Below, piece after piece: positions 49,690 through 60,702 of a stretch of 64,000 nucleotides of DNA. The notes beneath the pieces are model-generated. The model had not been told where the DNA came from. It worked only from the letters and a program-made list of their open reading frames with translations, and did no database searches. Every line of letters starts with the position of its first letter. The first letter of the stretch is position 1. Source of the stretch: Erwinia mallotivora (GTDB lineage Bacteria; Pseudomonadota; Gammaproteobacteria; Enterobacterales; Enterobacteriaceae); the NCBI RefSeq assembly GCF_000590885.1, contig NZ_JFHN01000029.1:51535-115534 (forward strand). Reading direction: 5' to 3'. The position numbers and the translations under genes were made by a program.

Positions 49690-50841
49690 CTAGTGGTAAC
49701 AGAAATGCTGCACGACCTGAGTAATTAACTCACGGGTCGGTTGAATAAATGCGGTATCAATATATTCATCGGGCTGGTGCGCCTGTTCAATTGATCCCGG
49801 CCCCAGCACCAGCGTTGGGCACAGCTGTTGGATAAACGGAGCTTCCGTACAGTAGTTGACGATTTCCGTTGGCGTACCCAGAAGTTTTTCGACCACCTGC
49901 ACCAGCTGGTGATCCGGCGGGCATTCATAGCCAGGAATAGGCGGATGTAACGGACTGACCGTCAGACGGCCCGGCCAGCGGGCACTTACCGGCGCCAGCG
50001 CTTCATTGAGCAAGCCATCCAGATCGTCCAGCGTCAGTCCCGGCAGCGGGCGAATATCCATATGCAGTTCACAGCAGGCGCAAATGCGGTTAGCGGCGTC
50101 ACCACCGTGGACATGGCCAAAGTTCATTGTGGGATAAGGGATAGCGAAGCCTGCATGGTGATAACGTTCTTTCAGCGTGTTACGTAAGCCCATCAATTCG
50201 GTAACAGATTCATGCATCAGTTCAATCGCGTTGACGCCACGCGAAGGGTCGCTGGAGTGGCCTGACTGCCCCTGAATCCGGATGGCGTGGGATAAATGTC
50301 CCTTGTGCGCCCGAACGGGCTTCAACGAGGTGGGTTCACCAATGATCGCGCAATCAGGACGAATGGCGGTGCTCTCTGCAAAATATCTCGCGCCAGCCAT
50401 GGTTGTTTCTTCATCTGCCGTCGCCAGGATGTAAAGCGGTCTGGAGAGCGTGGCAACATCAACGTCACGCAGGGCATCTAAAATAAACGCGAAGAAGCCT
50501 TTCATATCGGCCGTGCCCAGTCCGTACAATTTGTTGTCGTGTTCAGTCAGGGTAAAGGGATCGCGCGTCCAGCGGCCATCATCAAAGGGAACCGTATCGG
50601 TATGACCCGCCAGCAGCAGGCCACCCGCGCCACTGCCAGTTCTGGCCAGCATATTAAATTTGTGGGTCGTACCCGGTACTGCCTGGACTTCAACGGTGAA
50701 GCCCAGACTTTCAAACCAGCCAGCCAGCAAACTGATTAAAGTTTCATTACTTTGATCGAGAGCGGCATCGGTTGCGCTGATTGACGGCGTGGCAATCAGT
50801 TCACGGTAAAGCTCGATAAAAGGTGGTAATTTTGTCTTCAC
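49690..50841 (-). CDS. argE: Acetylornithine deacetylase
   Basis: Zinc metallopeptidase-family enzyme removing acetate from N-acetylornithine to give ornithine. The 383 residues equal E. coli ArgE when started at the GTG at 50841. That codon follows AAGGA at nine bases and gives V(M)[21 protein letters not shown]. The ATG at 50880 lies inside the ARG boxes and is not credible. M20 motifs are clear: [14 protein letters not shown] and [12 protein letters not shown] (metal ligands), [15 protein letters not shown] (catalytic Glu), [16 protein letters not shown]. It is divergent from argCBGH with a shared ArgR operator. Confidence 0.96.
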   Translation of the reverse strand: MKTKLPPFIELYRELIATPSISATDAALDQSNETLISLLAGWFESLGFTVEVQAVPGTTHKFNMLARTGSGAGGLLLAGHTDTVPFDDGRWTRDPFTLTEHDNKLYGLGTADMKGFFAFILDALRDVDVATLSRPLYILATADEETTMAGARYFAESTAIRPDCAIIGEPTSLKPVRAHKGHLSHAIRIQGQSGHSSDPSRGVNAIELMHESVTELMGLRNTLKERYHHAGFAIPYPTMNFGHVHGGDAANRICACCELHMDIRPLPGLTLDDLDGLLNEALAPVSARWPGRLTVSPLHPPIPGYECPPDHQLVQVVEKLLGTPTEIVNYCTEAPFIQQLCPTLVLGPGSIEQAHQPDEYIDTAFIQPTRELITQVVQHFCYH

Positions 50842-50867
50842 TGTTGGCAGTCCTTGAGTTAGGATAG

Positions 50868-50906
50868 TATCAATATTCATGCATTATTAGTGAATAAAAA
50901 TACATT
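50868..50906. promoter_or_regulatory. Paired ARG boxes between argE and argC
   Basis: Two 18-bp boxes separated by 3 bp: 50868-50885 (core TCAAT-ATTC-ATGCA) and 50889-50906 (core TGAAT-AAAA-ATACA). These match the ArgR consensus TGAAT-wwww-ATTCA at 8 and 9 of 10 core positions. The geometry suits the ArgR hexamer, which would repress both divergent arginine operons. Confidence 0.85.
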
Positions 50907-51022
50907 AGCGGCGTGAGGATGAAAACCGGAAACTGACCGGTAAGTTTAGCGCCCAACGCGAAGGGGCAGCAAAAAACGGCTGCAACCCGATACTTTAAGA
51001 CCGTTATAAGGTAGTCAGTCTG

Positions 51023-52027
51023 ATGTTGAATACGCTGATTGTTGGTGCCAGTGGTTATGCTGGCGTGGAGCTTGCCACTTACCTGAATCGTCATCCACAG
51101 GTGAACATAACCGCTTTAGCGGTTTCAGCGCAAAGCCCGGACGCAGGAAAATTACTCTCTGACCTTCATCCTCAACTCAAAGGTATCGTTGATCTGCCTT
51201 TACAGCCATTGAGCCAGGCGGCGGATTTTGCCGATAAAGTGGATGTGGTTTTTCTGGCTACGGCGCATGAGGTCAGTCACGATCTTGCTCCGGAGTTTCT
51301 TGCTGCCGGCTGTGTGGTGTTCGATCTTTCAGCCGCTTTTCGGGTCAACGAAGAAAGTTTCTTCACCGACTACTACGGTTTCCCTCATCAGCACCTGGAC
51401 TGGCTGGAAAAAGCGGTTTATGGCCTTGCTGAATGGCAAGATGAAAAGATCAAAGAAGCGCGGTTAATCGCCGTGCCCGGCTGTTATCCGACGGCGGCGC
51501 AGCTGGCGCTGAAGCCGTTGATTGAGGCAAACCTGCTCAACCTTGATCAATGGCCGGTGATTAACGCCACCAGCGGGGTCAGCGGGGCAGGGCGCAAAGC
51601 CTCTGTCACCACCAGTTTCTGTGAAGTGAGCCTGCAACCTTACGGTATTTTCACCCATCGCCATCAGCCGGAAATTGCCGCGCACCTCGGCATTCCGGTA
51701 ATTTTCACACCGCATCTGGGTAATTTCCCTCGTGGTATTCTGGCGACCACCACCTGCCGTCTGAAGCCGGGCATCACCCATGACGATGTGGCGGAAGCGT
51801 TCCACAATGCCTATCAGGATAAGCCTCTGGTGCGGGTATATGAAAAAGGTGTGCCTTCGATCAAAGGCGTGGTCGGTCTGCCGTTCTGCGATATTGGCTT
51901 TGCGGTGAAAGGGGAGCATTTGATTGTCGTCTCAGCGGAAGATAACCTGCTGAAAGGCGCATCATCGCAGGCTGTGCAGTGCCTGAACATTCGTTTCGGC
52001 TTCCCGGAAACCCAGTCACTTATTTAA
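51023..52027 (+). CDS. argC: N-acetyl-gamma-glutamyl-phosphate reductase
   Basis: NADPH-dependent reductase, third step of arginine synthesis. It has 334 residues, as in E. coli. The nucleotide-binding [17 protein letters not shown] is at residues 4-20, and the active-site cysteine is in [14 protein letters not shown] (near 154). [12 protein letters not shown] and [12 protein letters not shown] are also conserved. The ATG at 51023 follows AAGGTAG. First gene of argCBGH; argB starts 3-15 bases after its stop. Confidence 0.97.
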   Translation: MLNTLIVGASGYAGVELATYLNRHPQVNITALAVSAQSPDAGKLLSDLHPQLKGIVDLPLQPLSQAADFADKVDVVFLATAHEVSHDLAPEFLAAGCVVFDLSAAFRVNEESFFTDYYGFPHQHLDWLEKAVYGLAEWQDEKIKEARLIAVPGCYPTAAQLALKPLIEANLLNLDQWPVINATSGVSGAGRKASVTTSFCEVSLQPYGIFTHRHQPEIAAHLGIPVIFTPHLGNFPRGILATTTCRLKPGITHDDVAEAFHNAYQDKPLVRVYEKGVPSIKGVVGLPFCDIGFAVKGEHLIVVSAEDNLLKGASSQAVQCLNIRFGFPETQSLI

Positions 52028-52042
52028 TCCGTGAGTAATCAA

Positions 52043-52819
52043 ATGACCAATCCATTAATTGTTAAACTTGGTGGCGTACTGCTGGACAGTGAAGAAGCGC
52101 TGGAGAAATTGTTCGGCGCACTGGTCACCTGGCGCGAATCCCATCAGCGACCGGTATTGATCGTGCATGGCGGAGGTTGCCTGGTCGATGAGCTGATGAA
52201 AAAATTATCGCTTCCGGTGAAAAAGAAAAATGGTTTGCGCGTAACGCCAGCGGACCAGATCGACATCATCACCGGCGCACTGGCAGGCACAGCGAATAAA
52301 ACGCTGCTGGCCTGGTCAAAAAAACATGGCATCGATGCGGTCGGTTTGTGTCTTGGCGATGGCGGCAGCGTCAACGTTGAGCAGTTTGATGAAGAACTGG
52401 GTCACGTTGGTCAGGCCACTCCAGGTTCGCCACGGCTGATTACCACGCTGTTGTCGGCCGGTTTCCTGCCCGTGATTAGCTCCATCGGCATCACTATTGA
52501 TGGCAAACTGATGAACGTCAATGCTGACCAGGCTGCAACGGCGCTGGCGTCGACGCTGGGCGCAGACCTGATTCTGCTCTCCGATGTCAGCGGTATTCTT
52601 GACGGCAAAGGCCAGCGGATTGAAGAGATGACGGCGGCAAAAGCGGAACAGCTGATTGCCCAGGGCATTATTACCGACGGTATGATTGTTAAAGTGAATG
52701 CTGCCCTCGACGCAGCCCGCACTCTGGGACGTCCGGTGGACATCGCCAGCTGGCGTCATGCTGAACAGTTACCAACCCTATTTAACGGCGTGTCCATCGG
52801 CACCCGTATCCTCGCTTAA
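52043..52819 (+). CDS. argB: Acetylglutamate kinase
   Basis: Phosphorylates N-acetylglutamate with ATP, second step of arginine synthesis. From the ATG at 52043 it has 258 residues, matching E. coli ArgB. Active-site features: [18 protein letters not shown] (ATP-phosphate lysine), [40 protein letters not shown] and [19 protein letters not shown] at 52031 would add four residues; neither start has a strong ribosome site, and coupling with argC is likely. Continues into argG 19 bases downstream. Confidence 0.96.
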   Translation: MTNPLIVKLGGVLLDSEEALEKLFGALVTWRESHQRPVLIVHGGGCLVDELMKKLSLPVKKKNGLRVTPADQIDIITGALAGTANKTLLAWSKKHGIDAVGLCLGDGGSVNVEQFDEELGHVGQATPGSPRLITTLLSAGFLPVISSIGITIDGKLMNVNADQAATALASTLGADLILLSDVSGILDGKGQRIEEMTAAKAEQLIAQGIITDGMIVKVNAALDAARTLGRPVDIASWRHAEQLPTLFNGVSIGTRILA

Positions 52820-52838
52820 CCGGTTCAAGGAAAAGACA

Positions 52839-54053
52839 ATGCAAGACAAAAGCATCAAAAAAATCGTTCTGGCTTACTCCGGCGGTCTGGATACCTCTGC
52901 CATTATTCCGTGGCTGAAAGAGAACTACGGCGGTTGTGAAGTGGTTGCGTTTGTGGCGGATATCGGCCAGGAGCGTGGCGATCTGGAAGGCGTTGAGCAG
53001 AAAGCCCTTCAGTCAGGCGCTTCTGAATGCCATGTGGTCGATCTGCGTGAAGAGTTCATCAGTGAATATGTCTATCCGGTGCTGCAAACGGGCGCACTGT
53101 ATGAAGGCACTTATCTGCTGGGAACCTCAATGGCGCGTCCGGTTATCGCTAAAGCACAGGTTGAGCTGGCGCTGAAAGTGGGTGCTGATGCGTTGTGCCA
53201 CGGTGCAACCGGTAAAGGTAATGACCAGGTGCGTTTTGAAACCACTTACACCGCGCTGGCACCGCAGTTGAAAGTCGTCGCGCCGTGGCGTGAGTGGAAC
53301 CTGCGTTCCCGTGAAGCGCTGCTGGCTTACCTGAAAGAGCGTAACATTCCCACCACGGCCTCACTGGAAAAAATCTACAGCCGTGATGAAAACGCCTGGC
53401 ACATCTCCACCGAAGGTGGCGTACTGGAAAGCCCGTGGAATGCCCCGAATAAAGACTGCTGGGTGTGGACCGTTGATCCGCTGGAAGCACCTGACCAGCC
53501 AGAGCAGGTTACGGTCACCGTGGAGAAGGGCTGCGTGGTGGCGGTGAATGGCGAATCATTATCCCCATTCCAGTGTCTGGAAAAACTGAACGTGATTGGT
53601 GCGAAACACGGTGTTGGTCGCGTTGATATCGTGGAAAACCGTCTGGTCGGGATTAAATCCCGTGGCTGCTACGAAACCCCCGGCGGCACCATCATGGTTA
53701 ACGCGCTGCGTGCGGTTGAGCAATTAGTTCTGGATCGTGACAGTTTCAAATGGCGTGAGCAACTGGGCCATGAGATGTCTTACGTCGTGTACGATGGCCG
53801 CTGGTTTGCGCCGCTGCGTAAATCCATCCAGGCGGCGGCCCAGTCACTGGCCACAGAAGTAAATGGTGAAGTGGTGCTGCAACTGTATAAAGGGCAGGTC
53901 ACCGCTATTCAGAAGAAATCGGCCAACAGCCTCTATTCAGAAGAGTTCGCCACCTTCGGTGAAGACGAGGTTTACGATCACCGTCATGCGGGCGGCTTTA
54001 TCCGTCTGTTCTCTCTCTCTTCACGCATCCGTGCGCTGAACGAGAAGAAATAA
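52839..54053 (+). CDS. argG: Argininosuccinate synthase (short, type-1-like form)
   Basis: Joins citrulline and aspartate with ATP to argininosuccinate. The 404 residues are the short form ([22 protein letters not shown] pyrophosphate loop; [41 protein letters not shown]-like [28 protein letters not shown]). E. coli has a 447-residue form at an unlinked site, so this gene is of a different subfamily and is embedded in the arg cluster. The ATG at 52839 has AAGGA eight bases upstream; the frame open from 52698 overlaps argB and is not used. A hairpin follows, then argH. Confidence 0.96.
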   Translation: MQDKSIKKIVLAYSGGLDTSAIIPWLKENYGGCEVVAFVADIGQERGDLEGVEQKALQSGASECHVVDLREEFISEYVYPVLQTGALYEGTYLLGTSMARPVIAKAQVELALKVGADALCHGATGKGNDQVRFETTYTALAPQLKVVAPWREWNLRSREALLAYLKERNIPTTASLEKIYSRDENAWHISTEGGVLESPWNAPNKDCWVWTVDPLEAPDQPEQVTVTVEKGCVVAVNGESLSPFQCLEKLNVIGAKHGVGRVDIVENRLVGIKSRGCYETPGGTIMVNALRAVEQLVLDRDSFKWREQLGHEMSYVVYDGRWFAPLRKSIQAAAQSLATEVNGEVVLQLYKGQVTAIQKKSANSLYSEEFATFGEDEVYDHRHAGGFIRLFSLSSRIRALNEKK

Positions 54054-54063
54054 GCCGTCTGAC

Positions 54064-54085
54064 AGAGCGGCGATTCCGCCGCTCT
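54064..54085 (+). terminator. Hairpin between argG and argH
   Basis: Perfect 9-bp stem AGAGCGGCG / CGCCGCTCT with an ATTC loop, followed by TACTGTTACG. The U-tract is poor, so it may attenuate or protect the mRNA end rather than fully terminate; argH follows 56 bp later. Confidence 0.6.
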
Positions 54086-54140
54086 TACTGTTACGCTAAG
54101 CAACATCAATATTAATTTCCGAAATCAAGGGAGCACTGAC

Positions 54141-55514
54141 ATGGCACTTTGGGGTGGACGGTTTACTCAGGCAGCAGACCAACGTTTCAAACAGTTTAAC
54201 GATTCGCTGCGCTTCGATTATCGTCTGGCAGAGCAGGATATCGTCGGGTCTGTTGCCTGGTCCAAAGCGCTGGTCACAGTCAATGTTCTGACCTCTGAAG
54301 AGCAGCAGCAACTGGAAAGCGCACTGAATGTGCTGCTGGAAGAAGTGCGTGCCAATCCACAGCAGATCCTCGAAAGCGACGCAGAAGATATCCACAGCTA
54401 CGTCGAAGGCCGTCTGATTGAAAAGGTCGGGGCTCTGGGCAAAAAACTGCATACCGGACGGAGCCGTAACGATCAGGTTGCGACCGATCTGAAACTCTGG
54501 TGTAAAGCCCAGGTCAGCGAATTGCTGATGGCTTTGCGTCAGCTGCAACAAGCGCTGGTGGTTACCGCCGAAGCAAACCAGGATGCGGTCATGCCTGGCT
54601 ATACCCATCTTCAGCGCGCCCAGCCGGTGACGTTTGCCCACTGGTGTCTGGCCTATGTTGAGATGCTGGCCCGTGATGAAAGCCGTCTTGAAGATGCGTT
54701 GAAGCGCCTCGACGTCAGCCCATTAGGTTGCGGTGCGCTTGCCGGAACAGCCTATGAGATTGACCGTGAGCAACTGGCGGGCTGGCTGGGCTTTGCCTCT
54801 GCTACCCGCAACAGCCTGGATACGGTTTCTGACCGTGATCACGTGCTTGAGCTGCTCTCGGATGCATCTATCAGTATGGTTCACCTCTCTCGCTTCGCTG
54901 AAGACCTGATTTTCTTTAATACCGGTGAGTCCGGATTTGTTGAGCTGTCCGACCGGGTGACTTCGGGTTCTTCGTTGATGCCTCAGAAGAAAAACCCGGA
55001 TGCGCTGGAGCTGATTCGCGGTAAATGTGGCCGCGTTCAGGGGGCACTGACCGGCATGATGATGACGTTGAAAGGTCTGCCGCTGGCTTACAACAAAGAT
55101 ATGCAGGAAGACAAAGAAGGCTTGTTTGATGCGCTGGACAGCTGGTCTGACTGTCTGCATATGGCGGTGTTGGTGCTTGACGGTATTCAGGTGAAACGTC
55201 CGCGTTGCCAGGAGGCCGCAGAGCAGGGCTATGCCAATGCGACTGAACTGGCCGACTACCTGGTGGCGAAGGGCGTTCCGTTCCGTGAGGCTCACCATAT
55301 CGTTGGTGAAGTGGTGGTGGCGGCAATCAATCAGGGTGTGGCGCTGGAAGCGCTGGCGCTGTCAGAGCTGCAAACCTTCAGCAACGTGATTGGCGAAGAT
55401 GTCTATCCGATTCTGTCATTGCAGTCCTGCCTCGATAAACGCAATGCCAAAGGTGGCGTTGCGCCGGGTCAGGTTCGGTTTGCTATCGAACAGGCCAGAC
55501 AACGGCTGGCCTGA
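54141..55514 (+). CDS. argH: Argininosuccinate lyase
   Basis: Splits argininosuccinate to arginine and fumarate, the last step of arginine synthesis. It has 457 residues, as in E. coli. Conserved: [54 protein letters not shown] (catalytic His), [12 protein letters not shown] [12 protein letters not shown], and the fumarase/lyase signature [18 protein letters not shown] near 280-297. The ATG at 54141 is preceded by AGGGAG. It ends the argCBGH cluster with a strong terminator. Confidence 0.98.
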   Translation: MALWGGRFTQAADQRFKQFNDSLRFDYRLAEQDIVGSVAWSKALVTVNVLTSEEQQQLESALNVLLEEVRANPQQILESDAEDIHSYVEGRLIEKVGALGKKLHTGRSRNDQVATDLKLWCKAQVSELLMALRQLQQALVVTAEANQDAVMPGYTHLQRAQPVTFAHWCLAYVEMLARDESRLEDALKRLDVSPLGCGALAGTAYEIDREQLAGWLGFASATRNSLDTVSDRDHVLELLSDASISMVHLSRFAEDLIFFNTGESGFVELSDRVTSGSSLMPQKKNPDALELIRGKCGRVQGALTGMMMTLKGLPLAYNKDMQEDKEGLFDALDSWSDCLHMAVLVLDGIQVKRPRCQEAAEQGYANATELADYLVAKGVPFREAHHIVGEVVVAAINQGVALEALALSELQTFSNVIGEDVYPILSLQSCLDKRNAKGGVAPGQVRFAIEQARQRLA

Positions 55515-55565
55515 TACAGCAGTGAGCTTTACTTATCATATGGCGGTCGCCTGAACGGGCTGGTT

Positions 55566-55600
55566 AAAGGATCCATGTTTTCATGGATCCTTTTTGTTTT
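55566..55600 (+). terminator. Terminator of argCBGH
   Basis: Perfect 12-bp stem AAAGGATCCATG / CATGGATCCTTT with TTTT loop, followed by a T-rich tail TTGTTTT. It lies 51 bases after the argH stop. Confidence 0.92.
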
Positions 55601-55649
55601 CCGTGCAATCGCCTTTCTGTGGTGATCTTCATTATTTTTATCCGCCCTT

Positions 55650-55684
55650 GATAGGGTTAATCGTTGATTGCTATCCTATCTATC
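55650..55684 (+). promoter_or_regulatory. Candidate OxyR autoregulatory site
   Basis: GATAGG (55650-55655) and CCTATC (55675-55680) are inverted 6-mers, with additional CTAT at 55671-55674 and TATC at 55681-55684. OxyR binds spaced ATAG/CTAT elements and represses its own gene in E. coli. The match is partial; it lies 31-66 bp before oxyR. Confidence 0.5.
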
Positions 55685-55715
55685 GCCGCGAACTATCGTG
55701 GTCCGGAGGAATAAA

Positions 55716-56633
55716 ATGAACATTCGTGATCTTGAGTATCTGGTTTCACTGGCTGAGCACCGGCATTTTCGCCGGGCAGCGGACGCCTGCCACGTCAGCC
55801 AGCCCACCCTGAGTGGCCAGATCCGCAAGCTGGAAGATGAACTGGGTGTGATGCTGCTGGAGCGAACCAGTCGTAAGGTATTATTTACGCAGGCCGGGTT
55901 ACTGCTGGTGGACCAGGCTCGTACCATCCTGCGTGAAGTTAAAGTGTTGAAAGAGATGGCCAGCCAGCAGGGAGAAGCCATGTCCGGACCGCTGCATATC
56001 GGATTGATCCCGACGGTCGGACCCTACCTGTTGCCGCAGATTGTGCCCATGCTGCACCAGACATTCCCTAAACTGGAAATGTATCTGCATGAGGCTCAGA
56101 CTCTGCAACTGCTGGCCCAGTTGGACAGCGGTAAGCTGGACTGTGCCATCCTCGCACTGGTCAAAGAGTCGGAAGCCTTTATTGAAGTCCCGCTGTTTGA
56201 TGAACCAATGCGTCTGGCGATTTATCAGGACCACCCGTGGCACGATCGCGACCGCGTACCGATGTCTGACCTCGCCGGTGAGAAGTTGCTGATGCTGGAA
56301 GATGGTCACTGCCTGCGCGATCAGGCGATGGGTTTCTGCTTTCAGGCTGGTGCTGATGAAGATACGCATTTCCGGGCCACCAGCCTCGAAACGCTGCGTA
56401 ATATGGTCGCCGCAGGCAGTGGTATTACCCTGCTGCCTGCCCTGGCGGTGCCGAAAGAGCGCACGCGTGATGGTATTTGCTATCTGCCGTGTTACAAGCC
56501 GGAACCTCAACGAACCATTGCGCTGGTTTATCGTCCCGGTTCGCCGCTGCGCAGTCGCTATGAGCAACTGGCAGAGGTTATTCGCGAACACATGCAGAGC
56601 TACATGACCAGCCGCTTAAAACAGCCTGTTTAA
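55716..56633 (+). CDS. oxyR: Peroxide-sensing regulator OxyR
   Basis: LysR-type activator of peroxide defence, switched on by a disulfide. It has 305 residues, as in E. coli. The helix-turn-helix is [26 protein letters not shown] (residues 20-45). Both redox cysteines are present: Cys199 and Cys208 in [12 protein letters not shown]. The ATG at 55716 follows GGAGGA. The 3' end overlaps the convergent sthA by 18 bp. No recognisable divergent oxyS RNA is seen upstream. Confidence 0.98.
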   Translation: MNIRDLEYLVSLAEHRHFRRAADACHVSQPTLSGQIRKLEDELGVMLLERTSRKVLFTQAGLLLVDQARTILREVKVLKEMASQQGEAMSGPLHIGLIPTVGPYLLPQIVPMLHQTFPKLEMYLHEAQTLQLLAQLDSGKLDCAILALVKESEAFIEVPLFDEPMRLAIYQDHPWHDRDRVPMSDLAGEKLLMLEDGHCLRDQAMGFCFQAGADEDTHFRATSLETLRNMVAAGSGITLLPALAVPKERTRDGICYLPCYKPEPQRTIALVYRPGSPLRSRYEQLAEVIREHMQSYMTSRLKQPV

Positions 56634-58016
56634 GCCGTTTAACGCGGCAACGCGATAGGCTTCAGCCATCGTTGGATAGTTAAAGGTGGTATTCACGAAA
56701 TATTCAATCGTGTTGCCACCGTTTTTCTGCTCCATGATTGCCTGACCAATATGAATGATTTCCGCTGCGCGTTCACCGAAGCAGTGAATTCCCAGAATTT
56801 CTTTGGTTTCACGATGGAAAAGAATCTTCAGGCTGCCCACGTTCATCCCCACGATCTGCGCCCGTGCAAGATGTTTGAACTGCGCCCGTCCGACTTCATA
56901 AGGGACTTTCATCGCCGTCAGCTGCTGTTCGGTTTTACCGACGGAGCTGATCTCCGGAATGGTATAAATTCCGGTGGGGATATCCTCGATAAGATGAGCA
57001 TTGGCTTCACCTTTGATCAGCGCCTGAGCGGCGATGCGGCCCTGATCGTAAGCAGCTGAAGCAAGGCTGGGATAACCAATGACGTCCCCCACTGCATAGA
57101 TATGCGGCTGTGCCGTCTGGTACATGCTGTTGACCTTCAGCAAGCCACGACTGTCTGCGTCCAGTCCGACATTTTCCAGCGACAGTGAATCGGTGTTTCC
57201 GGTGCGGCCATTAGCGTAGAGCAGGCAGTCAGCTTTGACTTTTTTGCCGGACTTCAGGTGCATGATGACCCCATCGCTGACGCCTTCGATTTTTTCATAC
57301 TCTTCGTTATGGCGGATAACCACGCCGCTGTTCCAGAAGTGATATGAAAGTGAATCTGAAATTTCCTGATCGAGAAAGGCCAGCAGATGATCGCGGGTGT
57401 TAATCAAATCGACTTTGACATTGAGGCCACGGAAAATTGAGGCATATTCACAGCCAATGACGCCGGCTCCGTAAATAATCACATGCCCCGGTTCGTGGTG
57501 CAGATTGAGAATTGAGTCGCTGTCGTAAACACGTGGATGGGTAAAATCCACATCGGCAGGACGGTAAGGACGGGAGCCACAGGCGATGACAAATTTTGCA
57601 GCGGTCAGACGTTCGGCAGTGCCATCATGGGTGATTATCTCAATGGTATTGGCATCAATAAATCGTGCATCACCCTGATACAACTCACAGCGATTACGCT
57701 CATAAAAGCCCTGCCGCATCCGCGTTTGCTGACTGATAACACTTTCAGTGTGGTTAAGAATGTCTGCAAAGGAAGAGCGCAAAAGGCGGGTGTGGTCGCT
57801 GTAGAGAGGGTTTTGATTAAACTCGATAATGCGACTGACTGCGTGACGGAGTGCTTTTGAAGGGATGGTTCCCCAGTGGGTACAACCGCCGCCAATATTG
57901 TGATAACGCTCGATAACCGCGATGCGTGCGCCCTGTTTCACCAGACCCATTGCGGCACCTTCACCGCCGGGGCCTGAACCAATCACAATAGCATCGTAAT
58001 CATAAGACTGTTGCAT
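56616..58016 (-). CDS. sthA: Soluble pyridine nucleotide transhydrogenase
   Basis: FAD flavoprotein that transfers reducing equivalents from NADPH to NAD+. It has 466 residues, as in E. coli. FAD-binding [16 protein letters not shown] is at residues 11-26, followed by the [17 protein letters not shown] segment. That segment keeps only one cysteine of the disulfide-reductase pair, as is normal for SthA. NAD-binding [15 protein letters not shown] is near 180, and the dimer-interface end [20 protein letters not shown] is conserved. The ATG is at 58016. Convergent with oxyR and divergent from fabR, as in E. coli. Confidence 0.98.
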   Translation of the reverse strand: MQQSYDYDAIVIGSGPGGEGAAMGLVKQGARIAVIERYHNIGGGCTHWGTIPSKALRHAVSRIIEFNQNPLYSDHTRLLRSSFADILNHTESVISQQTRMRQGFYERNRCELYQGDARFIDANTIEIITHDGTAERLTAAKFVIACGSRPYRPADVDFTHPRVYDSDSILNLHHEPGHVIIYGAGVIGCEYASIFRGLNVKVDLINTRDHLLAFLDQEISDSLSYHFWNSGVVIRHNEEYEKIEGVSDGVIMHLKSGKKVKADCLLYANGRTGNTDSLSLENVGLDADSRGLLKVNSMYQTAQPHIYAVGDVIGYPSLASAAYDQGRIAAQALIKGEANAHLIEDIPTGIYTIPEISSVGKTEQQLTAMKVPYEVGRAQFKHLARAQIVGMNVGSLKILFHRETKEILGIHCFGERAAEIIHIGQAIMEQKNGGNTIEYFVNTTFNYPTMAEAYRVAALNGLNRLF

Positions 58017-58208
58017 GCCAATACGTCCTGGTTATTATACAATTTTACAACGATATTCTAACATCTCACCTGACTGGTGCCCAATTCTAACCACTTATTT
58101 TGTTATCATTTGACAAAGTGTGGGATTAACAGGCCGTCACAAAGTTGGCAGCACTGTACGCTGAAATTTTGATATAGTGCCTTTCCGGCAGTTAAAACAG
58201 GCACAAAC

Positions 58209-58850
58209 ATGGGCGTCAGAGCGCAGCAAAAAGAACGGACACGGCGTTCGCTGATTGAAGCGGCATTTAGTCAGCTCAGTGCCGAACGCAGCTTTGCCAG
58301 CCTGAGCCTGCGGGAAGTTGCACGCGAAGCCGGGATTGCTCCAACGTCATTCTATCGTCACTTTCGTGATGTAGATGAATTAGGGCTGACAATGGTCGAT
58401 GAAAGTGGCCTGATGTTGCGCCAGCTGATGCGCCAGGCGCGTCAGCGCATTGCCAGGGGGGGCAGCGTAATACGTACTTCCGTTGCCACCTTTATGGAGT
58501 TTATTGGTGACAATCCCAATGCTTTCCGTCTGCTGCTGCGGGAGCGTTCCGGCACATCTGCTGCCTTTCGTGCGGCCGTTGCCCGTGAGATACAACACTT
58601 TATCGCCGAACTGGCGGATTATCTTGAGATTGAAAACCGTATGCCGCGTAGCTTTACGGAAGCGCAGGCTGAAGCGATGGTCATCATTGTTTTTAACGCC
58701 GGGGCCGAAGCGCTGGATATTGATGCTGACCAGCGTCGCCAGTTGGAAGAACGACTGGTGCTGCAACTGCGGATGATTTCGAAAGGCGCTTACTACTGGT
58801 ATCGACGTGAACAGGAGAGACTGGCGGGCACGCTGGAATCTCAGGATTAA
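58209..58850 (+). CDS. fabR: TetR-family unsaturated fatty-acid repressor FabR
   Basis: Represses fabA and fabB in response to the unsaturated/saturated acyl balance. The 213 residues start [52 protein letters not shown], a complete TetR DNA-binding domain, and continue with the conserved [26 protein letters not shown]. It is followed 11 bp later by yijD, forming the same two-gene operon as in E. coli. Confidence 0.97.
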   Translation: MGVRAQQKERTRRSLIEAAFSQLSAERSFASLSLREVAREAGIAPTSFYRHFRDVDELGLTMVDESGLMLRQLMRQARQRIARGGSVIRTSVATFMEFIGDNPNAFRLLLRERSGTSAAFRAAVAREIQHFIAELADYLEIENRMPRSFTEAQAEAMVIIVFNAGAEALDIDADQRRQLEERLVLQLRMISKGAYYWYRREQERLAGTLESQD

Positions 58851-58861
58851 AGGACGGTGAA

Positions 58862-59215
58862 ATGAAACTGGCTACTGGACGCGACAGAGGGACTCTGTTG
58901 CTGGCATTCCTCACCGGATTGTCGATTAACGGAACGTTTTCGGTACTGTTCAGTTCGCTGGTGCCGTTTTCTTTGTTCCCTCTGATTGCACTTGGGCTGT
59001 CGGCCTGGTGTCTGCATCAGCGCTACCTTAATCGTTCCATGCCTGATGGGATGCCCTCGATTGCCGCCGCGTTTTTTCTGTTAGGCATTTTGCTGTACAG
59101 CGCGATTGTGCGGGCGGAATACCCCGCTCTCGGGTCAAATTTTGTGCCCACCCTTTTAATGGTGGCGCTGGTATTCTGGATAGGACTGAAGCTCAGATCG
59201 CGCAAGAGCGAGTAA
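58862..59215 (+). CDS. yijD: YijD, DUF1422-type inner-membrane protein
   Basis: A 117-residue protein with four hydrophobic segments. Conserved with E. coli Yij[34 protein letters not shown] (first part), [23 protein letters not shown] and [13 protein letters not shown]. Function unknown. Operon partner of fabR; ends 29 bp before the convergent trmA stop. Confidence 0.93.
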   Translation: MKLATGRDRGTLLLAFLTGLSINGTFSVLFSSLVPFSLFPLIALGLSAWCLHQRYLNRSMPDGMPSIAAAFFLLGILLYSAIVRAEYPALGSNFVPTLLMVALVFWIGLKLRSRKSE

Positions 59216-59219
59216 CAAA

Positions 59220-59238
59220 GGGTGGCCGGTCGCCACCC
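59220..59238 (-). terminator. Terminator between yijD and trmA
   Basis: Stem GGGTGGC / GCCACCC (7 bp) with a CGGTC loop. On the minus strand it is followed by TTTGTT, so it mainly serves trmA. Confidence 0.75.
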
Positions 59239-59244
59239 TGGTGC

Positions 59245-60345
59245 TTAGCGACGAACCAGCAGTACACCGCATTCCATATGGTGTGTGTAAGGGAACTGGT
59301 CGAACAGAGCCAGCCGGGCAACCTGATGTGTCGTGGAGAGCGTAGCCAGATTTTCACACAGTGTCTGTGGATTGCAGGAGATGTACAGAATCCGTGGATA
59401 GGCCTGTACCATTCTGACCGTTTCGGCATCCAGTCCGCTACGTGGAGGATCGACAAAAATCGTCTCGCACTGGTAGCTGCTTAAATCGATACCTTCCAGC
59501 CGGTTAAAGATCCGTTCACCGTTCATTGCCTGGGTAAATTCTTCCGCTGCCATGCGAATTATTTGCACATTTTCAATGTTGTTCACGGCGATATTGTACT
59601 GCGCTGAGGCAACAGAAGGTTTGGCGATTTCGGTCGCCAGCACCCGCCTGAAATTGCGCGCCAGCGCTAATGAGAAATTACCGTTGCCACAATAGAGTTC
59701 CAGCAGATCGCCCCTGGCATCTTTTGTCACCTCCAGCGCCCATTCCAGCATCTGAATATTCATAGCCGCATTAGGCTGGGTAAAGCTGTTTTCCACCTGA
59801 CGGTAAGTGATCTCCTGCCCCGCGACCGGCAAACATTCATCGACAAAATCGCGATCCAGGCAGATTTTAGTTTTTGTCGCCCGGCCGATCAGATGCAGGT
59901 CAAAGCCCTGAGCACGCAGCGTATCGCGCAGGATGACAGCCGCCTGCTGCCACTCTTCTGTCAATGTGCGGTGATAAAGCAGAGTGATAAGGACCTGATT
60001 GCTCATGGTGGAGAGGTAATCAACCTGAAACAGTTTATGGCGCAGCAGAGGGTTGTCCCGCACAGCGTTAATCAGCAGGGGCATCAGCTGATTGATTAAT
60101 TCGCTGGCCGCCGGAAAGCTGTCCACACGGATGCGCTGGCGGGTATGTTGATCGAAGATAATGTGATAAAGATCATCGCCATCATGCCATACCCGAAATT
60201 CCGCTCGCATACGATAATGGCTGACCGGGGAACGAAACACTTCAGTTTCAGGCGCGTCAAACGGCGCCATCAGGGCATTCAGACGAACTACCTTCTGCTG
60301 GAGTTGTGCATCGTATTGTTCCGTTGGCAGCTGTTCGGGCGTCAT
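59245..60345 (-). CDS. trmA: tRNA (uracil-54-C5) methyltransferase
   Basis: S-adenosylmethionine enzyme that makes ribothymidine at position 54 of tRNA (and acts on tmRNA). It has 366 residues, as in E. coli. SAM-binding [16 protein letters not shown], the DPPRSGLD motif ([13 protein letters not shown]), and the catalytic cysteine in [16 protein letters not shown] are clear. The ATG at 60345 gives [15 protein letters not shown] with GAGGA six bases upstream; upstream ATGs in frame (60351, 60384) are less well placed. It is divergent from btuB. Confidence 0.97.
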   Translation of the reverse strand: MTPEQLPTEQYDAQLQQKVVRLNALMAPFDAPETEVFRSPVSHYRMRAEFRVWHDGDDLYHIIFDQHTRQRIRVDSFPAASELINQLMPLLINAVRDNPLLRHKLFQVDYLSTMSNQVLITLLYHRTLTEEWQQAAVILRDTLRAQGFDLHLIGRATKTKICLDRDFVDECLPVAGQEITYRQVENSFTQPNAAMNIQMLEWALEVTKDARGDLLELYCGNGNFSLALARNFRRVLATEIAKPSVASAQYNIAVNNIENVQIIRMAAEEFTQAMNGERIFNRLEGIDLSSYQCETIFVDPPRSGLDAETVRMVQAYPRILYISCNPQTLCENLATLSTTHQVARLALFDQFPYTHHMECGVLLVRR

Positions 60346-60439
60346 GGTCATTCCTCGGTTGATGGCCTTTTGTGCCCGGCGCATTGTAGGGATTCAGCAC
60401 GCAATGTCCAGCGTTGTCAGGTCGTGAAGGGGCTGCTCA

Positions 60440-60690
60440 GGTGGATACCTGGATTTATCCTGATTTTAAACATAAGATGCCCCGTTTTGCCGCTGCATCA
60501 CTATGGGCTTCAGTGTAGCGCCGGAGCTGACACAATGCGGCGTGGGATTGCTCCCGGGTACGTTGTAAGGACAGCAGCGCTTTTATCCTTTGTGATGCTG
60601 GCACAATACTGCCGGGATATCCGCCGCATTTCACACGATTATCCTGTGCTGTTCGTTATGTGCCTGCGGCATCCTGCATGATCTTTTGGG
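60440..60690 (+). promoter_or_regulatory. Candidate (degenerate) cobalamin riboswitch upstream of btuB
   Basis: The 357-bp trmA-btuB gap contains a structured, GC-rich leader. The segment GGGCTTCAGTG, then CCGGAGCTGAC (about 60520-60532) and a nearby GCGG, resembles the E. coli btuB leader core (GGGAATCCAGTG...CTGGAGCTGACGCGCAGCGG). A convincing B12 box (GACCTGCC-like) is missing; the nearest is GGCATCCTGC at about 60668-60677. It may be a diverged riboswitch. Boundaries are approximate. Confidence 0.45.
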
Positions 60691-60702
60691 CGTTTATTCA
60701 GA

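Noticed and set aside
55515..55715. Possible oxyS small RNA between argH and oxyR
   Set aside because: The minus strand shows none of the OxyS loop sequences; the only hairpin is better explained as the argCBGH terminator.
58110..58138. TTGACA upstream of fabR as a -35 element
   Set aside because: No -10 hexamer lies at 16-18 bp; the TATAGT near 58173 is too far away to pair with it.
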